The notes: generated from the letters alone by a model not told the origin. A DNA stretch of 64,000 nucleotides from Saccharothrix sp. (GCF_031180885.1 NZ_JAPSLK010000001.1:1-64000); one strand, 5' to 3'. Counted from the stretch's first letter, positions 19,077-28,161 are shown. Made by a program: numbers and translations.

Positions 19077-19993
19077 GAGCGGCTGACCAGGGAGCGCAGG
19101 AAGAACGCCACGTTCGCGGGGCGCTCGGCCAGCCGCCGCATGAGGTAGCCGTACCACTGCTCGCCGAACGGCACGTACACCCGCACCACGTGCCCCTCCG
19201 CCGCCAGTCGCCGCTGCTCGGTGGGCCGAACGCCGTAGAGCATCTGGAACTCGAAGTCCTCCACCGACCGCCCGTACCACCGCGCCCGCTCCCCGACGAT
19301 CTCGATCAACCGGGGGTCGTGGGTGGCGAACATCGGGTAGCCGCCGCCCGCGAGCAGGGCGTTGGCGCACCGGACGTAGTTCAGGTCCACCTCGTGCGGG
19401 TCGGCGAACGCCACCGACGCCGGCTCCGCGTACGCGCCCTTGCACAGCCGGACCCGGGTGCCCGCGAGCGCGGCGCAGTCGTCCAGCGTCCGCCGCAGGT
19501 ACGCCTGCAACACCGCACCGGTCGACGGCCACGCCCGGCGCAATTCCTCCAGCACACGCAGGGTGGAGTCCGTGGTCGTGTGGTCCTCCATGTCGAGGGT
19601 GACCGTCGTGCCGGACTGCTCGGCCGCCGCGCACACCCGCGAGGCGTTGTCCAACGCGAGCCGCTCGTCCAGCGCCTGCCCGACGGCGGACAGCTTGACG
19701 CTCACCTCGGCGTCGGCGGCCAGCCCCACGTCGTGCAACTGGTCCAGCAGCGCGAGGTAGGACTGCACGGTCCGCTCGGCCTGCGCCCGATCGGTGGTGT
19801 CCTCGCCCAGGTAATCAAGCGTCACCCTCAACCCGTCTTCGACCAGGTCACCGGTCACGTCCACGGCCGACGCCACGGTCTCCCCCGCGACGAACCGCCG
19901 CACGACGTCCCGGCTGATCGGCGCCGACGCGACCGCCCGCCGGACCGCCTCGTTGCCTGCGGCGGCAAGGATCAACGAGCGCAACGGATTCAC
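19073..19993 (-). CDS. Proline dehydrogenase
   Basis: 306 aa FAD-dependent TIM-barrel enzyme oxidising proline to 1-pyrroline-5-carboxylate. Family segments present are VTLDMEDHTTTDSTL, VLQAYLRRTLDDC, VRLCKGAYAEPASVAF and MFATHDPRLIEIV, with the substrate arginines near the C-terminus (PFGEQWYGYLMRRLAERP). The start is the GTG at 19993 (VNPLRSL). No 1-pyrroline-5-carboxylate dehydrogenase gene is adjacent. Palindromic element copy 2 lies just upstream. Confidence 0.93.
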   Translation of the reverse strand: MNPLRSLILAAAGNEAVRRAVASAPISRDVVRRFVAGETVASAVDVTGDLVEDGLRVTLDYLGEDTTDRAQAERTVQSYLALLDQLHDVGLAADAEVSVKLSAVGQALDERLALDNASRVCAAAEQSGTTVTLDMEDHTTTDSTLRVLEELRRAWPSTGAVLQAYLRRTLDDCAALAGTRVRLCKGAYAEPASVAFADPHEVDLNYVRCANALLAGGGYPMFATHDPRLIEIVGERARWYGRSVEDFEFQMLYGVRPTEQRRLAAEGHVVRVYVPFGEQWYGYLMRRLAERPANVAFFLRSLVSRS

Positions 19994-20015
19994 AGTGTTG
20001 ATTTTGCCGCTCCTT

Positions 20016-20126
20016 CGTCGCGGCGGCTCGGCCGCCTGGAAGTCGGCCCATCGTGGCGCGTTTTCCGCCGATCGAAAAGCATGATCGTCGGAAAACGCGC
20101 CACGACAGGCCGACGCGGCCTCGCGA
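20016..20126. repeat. Palindromic intergenic element, copy 2 of 3
   Basis: 33-nt arms at 20042-20074 and 20082-20114 around AAAAGCA. The outer flanks are CGTCGCGGCGGCTCGGCCGCC and GCGGCCTCGCG. The arm interior differs from copies 1 and 3 (GCGTTTTCC here), yet the two arms of this copy remain complementary apart from about four mismatches. It begins about 10 nt after the stop of the TIM-barrel gene and precedes proline dehydrogenase. Confidence 0.88.
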
Positions 20127-20135
20127 GTCGGGGGC

Positions 20136-20921
20136 TCACAGGTGGAGCCGGGCGAACAGCAGCGACTCGGCCAGCAGATCCCGCCGATCCGCGTCCGTCT
20201 TGGCCTTCCGCGTGTTGACCTCCAGCACGACCTGCCCGGTGAACCCCGCCGGAGCCAGCGACTCCAGCAACTCAGCACACGGCTGGTTCCCCCGTCCCGG
20301 CACCAGGTGCTCATCCTTCGGCAGCCCGCTGCCGTCGGCCAGGTGGACGTGGGTCAACCCGTCCCCCATCCGCTTGGCCAGCTCCATCGCGTCCATGTGC
20401 GCCGCCGACGCGTGCGACAGGTCCAGGGTGTAGTTGCGGTGGCCCACGTCGGTCGGGTCGATGGACGGCCGGAACGCCGTCACCGCCACCGACCGACCCC
20501 GCCCCAGCTTGCGGCGGACGGGGAACATGTTCTCCACCGCGATCGCCACGCCGGTGTCGTCCTCCAGCCCCGCGACCAGGTCGGGGAACGTCTCGGCGTA
20601 CCGGCGCTGCCACAGGAACGGCGGGTGCACGACCACGGTCCGCGCGCCCAGGTCCTGCGCGGCCCGGACGCTGCGGCGCAGCCGCTCCACCGGGTCCGGC
20701 GACCACACCCGCTGGCTGATCAGCAGGCACGGCGCGTGCACGGCCAGCACCGGCACGCCGCTGCGCCGCACCAACCGCTGCAACGCCCGCACGTCCTGGC
20801 TTACCGGGTCGGCCCACACCATGACCTCGACGCCGTCGTAGCCCAGCTCGGCCGCGACCTCGAACGCCGCGCCGACCGGGCGCGGCCACACGGCGGCCGT
20901 GGACAGGCCGACCGGGATCAA
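20136..20921 (-). CDS. Sugar phosphate isomerase/epimerase-like TIM-barrel protein
   Basis: 261 aa AP-endonuclease-2/xylose-isomerase-like barrel: AAFEVAAELGYDGVEVMVWADP, TVVVHPPFLWQRRYAE, VAIAVENMFPVRRK, DLSHASAAHMDAM and HVHLADGSG, with metal-site His/Glu/Asp residues. The reaction is unknown. The only consistent start is a TTG at 20921 that overlaps the stop of the membrane-protein gene upstream (TTGA). It sits in the conserved ppx - membrane protein - barrel - proC order seen in mycobacteria. Confidence 0.85.
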   Translation of the reverse strand: MIPVGLSTAAVWPRPVGAAFEVAAELGYDGVEVMVWADPVSQDVRALQRLVRRSGVPVLAVHAPCLLISQRVWSPDPVERLRRSVRAAQDLGARTVVVHPPFLWQRRYAETFPDLVAGLEDDTGVAIAVENMFPVRRKLGRGRSVAVTAFRPSIDPTDVGHRNYTLDLSHASAAHMDAMELAKRMGDGLTHVHLADGSGLPKDEHLVPGRGNQPCAELLESLAPAGFTGQVVLEVNTRKAKTDADRRDLLAESLLFARLHL

Positions 20922-22441
20922 GACTTCACCAGGAGCATCGCGGCCGGTGACACGGTGACGATCAAGCCGACCAGGACGGCCAGGACGGTGGTCTGGAGGT
21001 CGTCGGCGCGCCGGATGCGGCGGACCAGGAGCACCAGGCCCACGGTCACCGCCAGCGCCACCACCAGGGCGGCGGGCGCGAGGGTGCGCCACAGGTAGTT
21101 GAAGCCCAGCCACAGGGCCGCGCCGCCGAGCACGCCGACGGCGAGCTGGCCGATCATGACCAGCCACTCGCGACCCGGCGACCGGTCGCCCGGCTCCTCG
21201 TCGACCTCGACGTCGGCGAGGCCCGCGGGTTCCTCGTCATCGGCGGCGGCGGGACGGCGGAAGTCGTCGTCCTCGTCCTCCTCGTCGAGGTCGACGTAGG
21301 GGTGGAACTGGGTGCTCTCCGGCTCGACCGCCGGCATCTCGCCGGAGTCGTCGCCGAACCAGTCCTCGGCGGTCTGGTCGGGCAGCGGGTCGGGCATGGG
21401 GCCCGGCGCCGGCGGCACGATCAGCACCGACTCGGTGGGCAGCGACTCCAGCGGCACGTTCGGGGTCAGCTTGTCCGCGATGCGCGGCAGGACCTCGGTG
21501 ACCGGCTCACGAGCGGGCGGCGGCGGTGCGGCCGGCCTGGTCAGGCTCGCGCGGCTCGCCTCGGGACCGGCCTGCGGCGGCCGAGGTCGATCACCGGGCG
21601 GGGTCAGCCGGGCCGGGTCGGGGGTGAGGCGGGACGACGGGTCGGCCTGGGCCGGGTTCAGCCGGGACACCTCGGGCGGCGTCACCCGGGGCGGCTCGGG
21701 TTTGGGCGGGACCGCCCGCGACGGCCCCGCGTAGTCGTCGGCGTAATCGTCGGCGTAGTCGTCGACGATCGGCGGCACCTGCCGGGTCTCCTCGGCCTCG
21801 GTCGGCGCGGGCACGCCCCGGCGGGGCGGCTCGGCGGCACGACCGGTCCGGCCGAACGCGGCGTCCAACCGCGAACGCGGCGGCTCAACCCGGGGTGGCT
21901 CGGCCCGGGGCGGCTCGGCCCGGGGCGGTTCCACCCGAGGCGGCTCCACCCGGGGCGGGGCGGGTGGCTCGGCGGCGAACGGCGGCTCGGGAGCGGGCGG
22001 CGCGGACCGAGCGCCACGGCCCTCGGCGAACGGCTCAGCGCGCGCACCCCGGGTCTCGGCGGGCTCGGCGCGGGAGAACGGCGGCTCGGGCCGGGCACCG
22101 CGCTCCGACCGCGTCCCCCGCCCCTCGGTGAACGGCTCGGACCGCGCACCGCGGCCCTCCGCGGGCCGGTTGAACGCCTCGGGCGCCACCGGCGGGGTGT
22201 AGGCGGTCTGCTCGGGGGCCGCGCGGCGGCCGGTCGGCGGCGGGTCGTCGTCGCGCACCGGCAGCAGCCGGCCGCTGTCCGAGTTGACCCGGTCGATGAT
22301 CGCCTGCGGAGCGGTGTCCGAGGCGTCCTCGGCACGGCGGCGTCGCCGACGCGGCGACACCTCGCCGGAGCCCCCGCCGTACTGGGCGAGCAACTCCGCG
22401 ACCGTGCGCTGGGTCTGCTCCGACTCGCTCTCTCGACTCAT
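20918..22441 (-). CDS. Proline-rich protein with C-terminal membrane domain
   Basis: 507 aa. The N-terminus (VAELLAQYGGGSGE, RRRRRRAEDA) and a ~330-residue Pro/Arg/Glu-rich disordered region (repeats of PPRVEPPRAEPPRA) precede a ~90-residue C-terminus with three to four membrane helices (EWLVMIGQLAVGVLGGAALWL to SPAAMLLVKS). The ATG at 22441 shares one base with the ppx stop (TGATG). It corresponds by position to the membrane protein after ppx in mycobacteria. Function unknown; the disordered part may bind other proteins. Confidence 0.82.
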   Translation of the reverse strand: MSRESESEQTQRTVAELLAQYGGGSGEVSPRRRRRRAEDASDTAPQAIIDRVNSDSGRLLPVRDDDPPPTGRRAAPEQTAYTPPVAPEAFNRPAEGRGARSEPFTEGRGTRSERGARPEPPFSRAEPAETRGARAEPFAEGRGARSAPPAPEPPFAAEPPAPPRVEPPRVEPPRAEPPRAEPPRVEPPRSRLDAAFGRTGRAAEPPRRGVPAPTEAEETRQVPPIVDDYADDYADDYAGPSRAVPPKPEPPRVTPPEVSRLNPAQADPSSRLTPDPARLTPPGDRPRPPQAGPEASRASLTRPAAPPPPAREPVTEVLPRIADKLTPNVPLESLPTESVLIVPPAPGPMPDPLPDQTAEDWFGDDSGEMPAVEPESTQFHPYVDLDEEDEDDDFRRPAAADDEEPAGLADVEVDEEPGDRSPGREWLVMIGQLAVGVLGGAALWLGFNYLWRTLAPAALVVALAVTVGLVLLVRRIRRADDLQTTVLAVLVGLIVTVSPAAMLLVKS

Positions 22442-23451
22442 CAACTCCACCGTGCCCCGTGGCGGCCAGTCCGTCCAGTGTCACCCGACCGGCGGGTGCG
22501 GGTCGCGGGGGTGTCCTGGTCTGCGCCATCAGTGTGGTCCAGGCGACGCAGGATGACACCTTCCCGGAGCGCCCAGGGGCAAATCTCCAGCTCACCGAGT
22601 GACAGGGCTCGCATGGTGGCCTCCGCCACGAGGGCGCCCGCCACGAGCTGGTGCGCCCGGCTCGCGCTGACGCCCTCCAGCTCGGCCAGGTCGGCCGCGG
22701 ACATCCGGGATACGAACCCGATGAGCTGCCGCAGCCCGGCGTGGGTGAGGACGCGCCGGGCGCGGGGTCCGGCCGACGACGGGGCCGCGCCGGTCAGCCG
22801 GGCCAGCGTGCGGAACGTCTTGGACGTGGCCACCACCCGGTCCGGGCTGCCGACCCGGCGCAGCTTCTTGGCCACCGGCGCGAGCTGGTCGTCGAGCCAC
22901 TCGGTGGTCTCGTTGATCTCCTGCCGGGTCGGCGGGTCGTGCCGGAACCGGGTGCGGGTCAGCCGGCCCGCGCCCAGCGGCACCGAGAAAGCCTCGTCCG
23001 GCTCCTCGTCCACGCCCGAGGCCAGCTCCAGCGAGCCGCCGCCGATGTCCAGGCACAGCAGGCGGCCCGCGGACCACCCGTACCAGCGGCGCACCGCGAG
23101 GAACGTGTAGCGGGCCTCGTCCTCGCCGGACAGGACCTTGAGGTCCACGCCGGTCTCGGCGCGGACCCGCTCCAGCACCTCGGCGGAGTTGCCCGCCTCG
23201 CGGACCGCCGAGGTGGCGAAGGCCATCAGGTCCTCGCAGCCCAGCCGGGCCGCCGAGGCCTTGGTGGCCGCGACCGCCCGCACCAGCCGGTCCGCGCCGG
23301 CCTTGCTGAGCTGGCCCTCGGCGTCGAGCTGCTCGGCGAGCCGCAGCACGGACTTCTCCGAACTCATCGGCGTGGGGTGGGCACCCCGATGAGCGTCCAC
23401 CACCAACAGGTGGACGGTGTTGGACCCCACATCAAGGACCCCGAGGCGCAC
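22441..23451 (-). CDS. Ppx/GppA family exopolyphosphatase
   Basis: 336 aa with the actin-like ATPase fold of exopolyphosphatase/guanosine pentaphosphatase. Motifs: LGVLDVGSNTVHLLVVDA at the N-terminus, MAFATSAVREAGNS, and the phosphate loop CLDIGGGSLELASG (about 137-150). It lacks the C-terminal HD domain of long GppA enzymes, like mycobacterial PPX1. The GTG at 23451 lies exactly 7 nt after TACGGT (23459-23464), supporting a leaderless start there rather than at 23460. It lies downstream of regX3, a phosphate-response regulator. Confidence 0.9.
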   Translation of the reverse strand: MRLGVLDVGSNTVHLLVVDAHRGAHPTPMSSEKSVLRLAEQLDAEGQLSKAGADRLVRAVAATKASAARLGCEDLMAFATSAVREAGNSAEVLERVRAETGVDLKVLSGEDEARYTFLAVRRWYGWSAGRLLCLDIGGGSLELASGVDEEPDEAFSVPLGAGRLTRTRFRHDPPTRQEINETTEWLDDQLAPVAKKLRRVGSPDRVVATSKTFRTLARLTGAAPSSAGPRARRVLTHAGLRQLIGFVSRMSAADLAELEGVSASRAHQLVAGALVAEATMRALSLGELEICPWALREGVILRRLDHTDGADQDTPATRTRRSGDTGRTGRHGARWS

Positions 23452-23478
23452 GGCGTGCACCGTACCCGGTCGGGGCGG

Positions 23479-24159
23479 TCAGGACTCGAACTTGTAGCCC
23501 AGTCCGCGCACGGTCACCAGGTGGCGCGGGGTCGACGGGTCCGGCTCGATCTTCGAGCGCAGCCGCTTGACGTGCACGTCCAGGGTCTTGGTGTCGCCGA
23601 CGTAGTCCGCGCCCCACACCCGGTCGATGAGCTGGCCGCGGGTGAGCACCCGGCCGACGTTGCGCAGCAGGTACTCCAGGAGGTCGAACTCCTTCAGCGG
23701 CAGGTTCACCTCCGCGCCGTCGACCGTCACCACGTGCCGCTCGACGTCCATCCGCACCGGCCCGGCCTCCAGGACCTGCGGCAACAGCTCCTCGGACTCG
23801 CCGCCGCGGCGCAGCACCGCCCGGATGCGGGCGATCAGCTCGCGCGCCGAGTACGGCTTGGTGACGTAGTCGTCCGCGCCCAGCTCCAGGCCGACGACCT
23901 TGTCGATCTCGCTGTCCCGGGCCGTGACCATGATCACGGGGACGGCGGAGCGGGCCCGCAGCTGCTTGCACACGTCGGTGCCGCTCATGCCGGGCAGCAT
24001 GAGGTCCAGCAGGACGATGTCGGCGCCGTTGCGGTCGAACTCCTCCAGCGCCTCCTGGCCGGTGGCCGCGAGCGCCGCGGTGAAGCCCTCCTTGCGCAGC
24101 AGGAAGGCGAGCGGATCGGCGAAGGACTCCTCGTCCTCCACGATGAGCACCCTGGTCAC
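23479..24159 (-). CDS. regX3: Two-component response regulator RegX3 (OmpR/PhoB class)
   Basis: 226 aa. Receiver domain (about 1-115) with acidic pair VEDEES, phosphoacceptor Asp in DIVLLDLMLPGMSG (about residue 52), and Lys in VTKPYSARELIARI. The C-terminal winged-helix domain (about 130-226) contains LPLKEFDLLEYLLRNVGRVLTRGQL and VKRLRSKIE. The GTG start overlaps the senX3 stop (GTGA). In mycobacteria and Streptomyces (PhoP) this system controls phosphate scavenging. Its neighbours here, ppx and gpmA, fit that role. Confidence 0.95.
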   Translation of the reverse strand: MTRVLIVEDEESFADPLAFLLRKEGFTAALAATGQEALEEFDRNGADIVLLDLMLPGMSGTDVCKQLRARSAVPVIMVTARDSEIDKVVGLELGADDYVTKPYSARELIARIRAVLRRGGESEELLPQVLEAGPVRMDVERHVVTVDGAEVNLPLKEFDLLEYLLRNVGRVLTRGQLIDRVWGADYVGDTKTLDVHVKRLRSKIEPDPSTPRHLVTVRGLGYKFES

Positions 24160-25349
24160 AGCTCTCCTCCGGGTTTGCCCGCGCTGGTCGGCACAGGGAC
24201 AGCGAGTTCCGGCTTGGGTAGGTCGGTGGTCTGCTCGTCCCGGTCGGGGTGCGCCGGGATGCGCAGGGTGAAGGTCGAGCCGGTGCCGGGCAGGCTCCAC
24301 AGCTTGACCTCGCCGCCGTGGTTCGCGGCGACGTGCTTGACGATCGCGAGGCCGAGGCCGGTGCCGCCGGTGGCGCGCGACCGGGCCTTGTCCACGCGGT
24401 AGAACCGCTCGAACACGCGGGTCTGCTGGTCCTCGGCGATGCCGATGCCGCGGTCGGTCACGGCGATCTCGACGAACCCGTTCACCAGCTTGCGGCTGAC
24501 CGAGACGGGGCTGCCCGGCGGCGAGTAGGCGACCGCGTTGTCCAGCAGGTTGCTCAACGCGGTGACCAGCAGCGTCCGGTCGCCCTCGACCTCCAGGCCG
24601 CTGGGCTCGTCGGTGGTGATCTCGATGCCCGCGGACTCGGCGGCGAGCTTGGAGCGGCCCATGGCCTCGCTGACCACGACGTCGATCTCGACCCGGTTCA
24701 GCTCGGGCAGCTTCTCCGCGCCCTGCAGCCGGGACAGCGCGATCAGCTCGGTGACCAGGGTGCCCAGGCGGGTGGCCTCCTGCATGATCTTCGCGCTGAA
24801 CCGGCGGACCTCCTCCTGGTCGTCGGAGGCGTCCAGGACGGCCTCGGCGAGCAGGGCGAGCGCGCCCACCGGGGTCTTCAGCTCGTGGCTGACGTTGGCG
24901 ACGAAGTCCCGGCGGGTCGCCTCCAGCCGGACCGAGTCCGACTCGTCGGAGGCCTCCACGACCACGAACCCCTCGGTCAGCACCTTGACGGTGGCGTGCA
25001 CGGCCTCCGGCTGGCGGCCCTTGACCTCCAGCGGCGAGACGTCCACGTGGACGACCTCGCCGTTCTGGCGGGTGAGTTCGGCGGCGCGGCGGGCCCGGTC
25101 GTCCACCCGGTTGTTCCGCACGACGCCGAGTTCCTCGGCGCGCGGGTTGTGCAGGACGACGTCGCCGAAGACGTTGAGGACGACGATCCCGTCGTGGGAC
25201 GACTGGACCACCATGGCCATCAGGTCGGCGACGGTGAGCCCGGCCGGCCGCTGCGCCTTGGTGCCGGCGGTGGCGCGGCCCACGAGGAACGCCGCACCGC
25301 CGATCAGCAGAGCGCCGATCGACAGGACGAGGTAACCCGTTGTGGTCAC
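24156..25349 (-). CDS. senX3: Sensor histidine kinase SenX3
   Basis: 397 aa. One membrane helix (YLVLSIGALLIGGAAFLVG, about 6-24), a PAS-like domain (about 45-130), HisKA with the phosphorylated His in RRDFVANVSHELKTPVGAL (about 155), and an HATPase domain with ALSNLLDNAVAYSPPGSP, DRGIGIAED and GGTGLGLAIVKHV. The single N-terminal helix matches the SenX3 family. TACGAT lies 6 nt upstream of the GTG start, pointing to a leaderless transcript. Confidence 0.95.
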   Translation of the reverse strand: MTTTGYLVLSIGALLIGGAAFLVGRATAGTKAQRPAGLTVADLMAMVVQSSHDGIVVLNVFGDVVLHNPRAEELGVVRNNRVDDRARRAAELTRQNGEVVHVDVSPLEVKGRQPEAVHATVKVLTEGFVVVEASDESDSVRLEATRRDFVANVSHELKTPVGALALLAEAVLDASDDQEEVRRFSAKIMQEATRLGTLVTELIALSRLQGAEKLPELNRVEIDVVVSEAMGRSKLAAESAGIEITTDEPSGLEVEGDRTLLVTALSNLLDNAVAYSPPGSPVSVSRKLVNGFVEIAVTDRGIGIAEDQQTRVFERFYRVDKARSRATGGTGLGLAIVKHVAANHGGEVKLWSLPGTGSTFTLRIPAHPDRDEQTTDLPKPELAVPVPTSAGKPGGEL

Positions 25350-25457
25350 AGAGGCATCGTAAGCAGGTCAGGGCGGGTACGGCCTAGTCCGCGGGGCCGG
25401 TTCGTGACTCCTGCGACACCGTCCGGGTCCGATGTTCTCCGCCCGGTCGGTTCTAGT

Positions 25458-25683
25458 TCACCCAATCGTGTCCAAGCGGGCCAGGTCTTGTTCGGACAGG
25501 CGCAGTTCGGCGGACGCCAGGTTCTCTTCCAGGTGTCGTTCGGACGACGTGCCGGGGATGAGCAGCACGTTGGGTGAGCGGTGCAGCAGCCAGGCGAGGG
25601 CGACCTGGCGCGGGGTGGCGTCGAGATCCTGGCCGGCGACGAGTCCCGTGGCGCGCGCACCGTGTTTGATGGCGCCGCCTCCG
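25458..25683 (-). pseudogene. Aldo/keto reductase C-terminal remnant
   Basis: About 70 codons of the conserved C-terminus of an aldo/keto reductase survive: [35 protein letters not shown], followed by [13 protein letters not shown] and a stop. Family members are normally about 280-330 aa. Upstream of about 25683 homology ends where palindromic element copy 3 begins, so the catalytic barrel is missing. Confidence 0.8.
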
Positions 25684-25791
25684 GCGTCGCGGGCGAGGCC
25701 GCCTGAAAGTCGGCTTGTCGGGCCGTGTTCTCGACGATCGAAAAGCGCGATCGTCGAGAAACACGGCCCGACAAGCCGACGCGGCCTCGCG
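25684..25791. repeat. Palindromic intergenic element, copy 3 of 3
   Basis: Arms at 25709-25740 (32 nt) and 25748-25780 (33 nt) are complementary except for one missing T, with loop AAAAGCG. The outer flanks are GCGAGGCCGCCTGA and GCGGCCTCGC. It sits exactly between two gene fragments, an aldo/keto reductase 3' end on the minus strand and a LuxR-type 3' end on the plus strand. Confidence 0.9.
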
Positions 25792-25796
25792 CTGTG

Positions 25797-25970
25797 GTGC
25801 CCTGGGTGGTGGAGGCGCTCGGCGGCGGTGCGACCGACGCGGCGGCGGCACGCGCGCTGGGGATGTCCGTGCGCACGTACCGCCGCCGCGTGGCCGAGCC
25901 GATGCCCGCCCCGGGCGCGTCGTCCCGGTTCCAGGCGGGGGTTCGCGCCCGGGACCTGGGGCTGGTCTAG
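25797..25970 (+). pseudogene. LuxR-type HTH C-terminal remnant
   Basis: Only the last ~58 codons remain: [27 protein letters not shown] plus [18 protein letters not shown], the DNA-binding helix-turn-helix and tail of an actinobacterial LuxR/TrmB-like regulator. No regulatory N-terminus precedes it; palindromic element copy 3 ends about 6 nt upstream. Its TAG overlaps the gpmA stop on the other strand. Confidence 0.78.
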
Positions 25971-26713
25971 CGGCCCTGGTTGGCCACGGCCTTGATCGCG
26001 TCCGCGGCGGCGTCCGGGTCGAGGTAGGTGCCGCCCGGGGTGATCGGGCGCAGGTCCTCGTCCAGGTCGTAGCGCAGCGGGATGCCGGTGGGGATGTTCA
26101 GGCCCGCGATGGCCTCGTCGGAGATGCCGTCGAGGTGCTTGACCAGCGCCCGCAGCGAGTTGCCGTGCGCGGCGACCAGCACGGTCCTGCCCGCCCGCAG
26201 GTCGGGGACGATGGCCGACTCCCAGTACGGGATCATCCGCTTCACCACGTCCAGCAGGCACTCGGTGAGCGGCAGGTCCGGGCCCAGGTCGGCGTAGCGC
26301 GGGTCGGCGTCCTGGCTGAACTCCGTGCCCGGCTCGATCGGCGGCGGCGGGGTGTCGTAGGAGCGGCGCCAGAGCATGAACTGCTCCTCGCCGAACTCCT
26401 CCAGGGTCTGCTTCTTGTTCTTGCCCTGCAACGCGCCGTAGTGGCGCTCGTTGAGGCGCCAGTCGCGCTTCACCGGGATCCAGTGCCGGTCGGCCGCGTC
26501 CAGCGCCAGGTTGGCCGTGGAGATGGCACGGCGCAGCAGGGACGTGTGCACGACCTCCGGCAGCAGGTTCGCCTCGCGCAGCAGCACGCCGCCGCGCTGC
26601 GCCTCCCGCACGCCCTTCTCGGACAGGGGGACGTCCACCCAGCCGGTGAACAGGTTCTCCGCGTTCCAGACGCTCTCGCCGTGGCGGAGCAGCACCAGGG
26701 TTCCGACAGCCAT
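25967..26713 (-). CDS. gpmA: 2,3-bisphosphoglycerate-dependent phosphoglycerate mutase
   Basis: 248 aa, standard length. Phosphohistidine motif [19 protein letters not shown] at the N-terminus, [10 protein letters not shown] in the middle, and the second catalytic His in [19 protein letters not shown]. It interconverts 3- and 2-phosphoglycerate in glycolysis. The ATG at 26713 has CAGGCT 7 nt upstream, so it may be leaderless. gpm next to senX3-regX3 is the mycobacterial arrangement. Confidence 0.97.
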   Translation of the reverse strand: MAVGTLVLLRHGESVWNAENLFTGWVDVPLSEKGVREAQRGGVLLREANLLPEVVHTSLLRRAISTANLALDAADRHWIPVKRDWRLNERHYGALQGKNKKQTLEEFGEEQFMLWRRSYDTPPPPIEPGTEFSQDADPRYADLGPDLPLTECLLDVVKRMIPYWESAIVPDLRAGRTVLVAAHGNSLRALVKHLDGISDEAIAGLNIPTGIPLRYDLDEDLRPITPGGTYLDPDAAADAIKAVANQGR

Positions 26714-26783
26714 GGCCGCAAGCCTGCCAGATGACCGGTCGGCGGTCGCATCCGCTGTGACAGCCGACGCTGGATCGTTGCAG

Positions 26784-26814
26784 TTGACCTCTAGTTTGGT
26801 GGAGATCCTAGCGT
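26784..26814 (+). promoter_or_regulatory. Promoter of the NmrA-like gene
   Basis: -35 TTGACC (26784-26789), 19-nt spacer and -10 TAGCGT (26809-26814). The ATG follows 7 nt later, so transcription probably starts at the initiation codon. Confidence 0.6.
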
Positions 26815-26821
26815 CGGGAGC

Positions 26822-27637
26822 ATGACATTCTTGGTGACCGGTGCCACCGGCAAGGCGGGCCGCGAGGTGGTTGCGCAACTCCGGCGCGGGGGACACCCGG
26901 TGCGCGCGCTCACCCGGGACGCGCGGCGGGCCGGGTTGGCGGGGGTCGAGGTCGTCGAGGGCGACCTGACCCGGCCCGAGACGCTGGAGACCGCGTTCAA
27001 GGGCGTGACGGGGGTCCACCTGCTCACGATCGGCGGCGACGACTACGCGACGCTGACCACCGGACCGGAGATCGTCCGGCTGGCGACCGAGGCGGGTGTG
27101 CGGCGGATCTCCGTGCTGTGGAACGGTTTTTGGGGTCCGGTGGAGCAGGCGGTGGCGACCTCCGGTCTGGAGTGGACGGTGCTGGAGGCGACGGACTTCT
27201 ACGCCAACACGTTCACCTGGGCGGAGCGGCTGCGGACGAGCGGCGTGCTGGACGAGCCGTTCGCGGACGTGGCGACCGCCGGGGTGGACGAGGCGGACGT
27301 CGGCGCGGTGTCGGCGGCCGTCCTGACGTCCGGGGGTCACGGCGGGCAGCGCTATTCGGTGACCGGGCCGGAAGTGCTGTCGCCGCGGGACAAACTGCGG
27401 ATCATCGGGGACGCCGTCGGGCAGCGGTACACGTTCGACGAACTGACCCGGCAGCAGGCCCTGGACCGCTACACGGCGAGCGGGATGGACGCCGAGATGG
27501 CCGAGTTCCTGCTGGACTGGCACGGCAACCCACCCACCGCCGCGACCCGCGTGTCCCCCGCGGTCGAGGCCCTGCTGGGCCGCCCGCCACGCGACTTCGC
27601 CTCCTGGGCAGTCGAGAACGCCGCTTCGTTCCGCTAG
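26822..27637 (+). CDS. NmrA-like NAD(P)-binding reductase (atypical SDR)
   Basis: 271 aa. N-terminal Rossmann motif [31 protein letters not shown]. The family-typical segments [31 protein letters not shown] and [23 protein letters not shown] follow. These proteins are NAD(P)H-quinone/azo reductase-like or redox sensors; the substrate is unknown. It is divergent from gpmA, with its own promoter. Confidence 0.85.
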   Translation: MTFLVTGATGKAGREVVAQLRRGGHPVRALTRDARRAGLAGVEVVEGDLTRPETLETAFKGVTGVHLLTIGGDDYATLTTGPEIVRLATEAGVRRISVLWNGFWGPVEQAVATSGLEWTVLEATDFYANTFTWAERLRTSGVLDEPFADVATAGVDEADVGAVSAAVLTSGGHGGQRYSVTGPEVLSPRDKLRIIGDAVGQRYTFDELTRQQALDRYTASGMDAEMAEFLLDWHGNPPTAATRVSPAVEALLGRPPRDFASWAVENAASFR

Positions 27638-27759
27638 CCACGCGCCTCGCACCGGCGCCTGGCCACGCGCCTTCCGCTTCCTGGCCCGGTCACCGCAGCG
27701 CTCCATCGAGCACCACCCGCGGAGCCCGGGACTCGGCGCGTTCGTGGCCGCCCGCTGAG

Positions 27760-28161
27760 TCAGGCCCCGCCCAGGTCGCCCGCGCTGCGCCGGACCTCGC
27801 GGTCGACCTCCGCCTGCTCGCGCCGCGCGCGCCGGGCGGAGGAGTCGAGCGCCGCGACCGCCCGGTTCAGCCGCGCCTCCGACCGGCCGAGCGCCTCGTA
27901 GGCCAGTCGGAGCACCTCGGCACTGCGCTCGAACCGGTCCCGCTCGGGGTGGGCGGACCGCCGGGCGACCCCGTCCTGGTGCCGCTGGAGGCGGTCTTCC
28001 CGCAGATCCGCGATCCGGTCGCGCTCGTCGGCGGCCCGGTCCCGCTCGTCGGCGATCCGGTCGCGTTCGTCCGCGATCCGGTCGCGCTCGTCGGCGGCCC
28101 GGTCCCGTTCGTCCGCGATCCGGTCGCGCTCGTCCGCGGCCCGATCCCGCTCGTCGGTCAC
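27760..28161 (-). CDS. Charged coiled-coil protein with DERDRxA heptad repeats
   Basis: 133 aa from the GTG at 28161. The first ~55 residues are seven tandem [14 protein letters not shown] heptads ending DLREDRL, a 21-bp tandem repeat at DNA level. A second helical region follows ([32 protein letters not shown], then [20 protein letters not shown]). It should form a long, highly charged single helix or coiled coil. There is no signal peptide, membrane helix or enzyme motif. Similar repeats occur in actinobacterial GAF/ANTAR-type proteins, but no such domain is present. Function unknown. Confidence 0.75.
   Translation of the reverse strand: MTDERDRAADERDRIADERDRAADERDRIADERDRIADERDRAADERDRIADLREDRLQRHQDGVARRSAHPERDRFERSAEVLRLAYEALGRSEARLNRAVAALDSSARRARREQAEVDREVRRSAGDLGGA

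Noticed and set aside
28000..28150. 21-bp tandem repeats as a possible CRISPR or iteron array
   Set aside because: They encode the DERDRxA heptads in one continuous frame, and there are no spacers.
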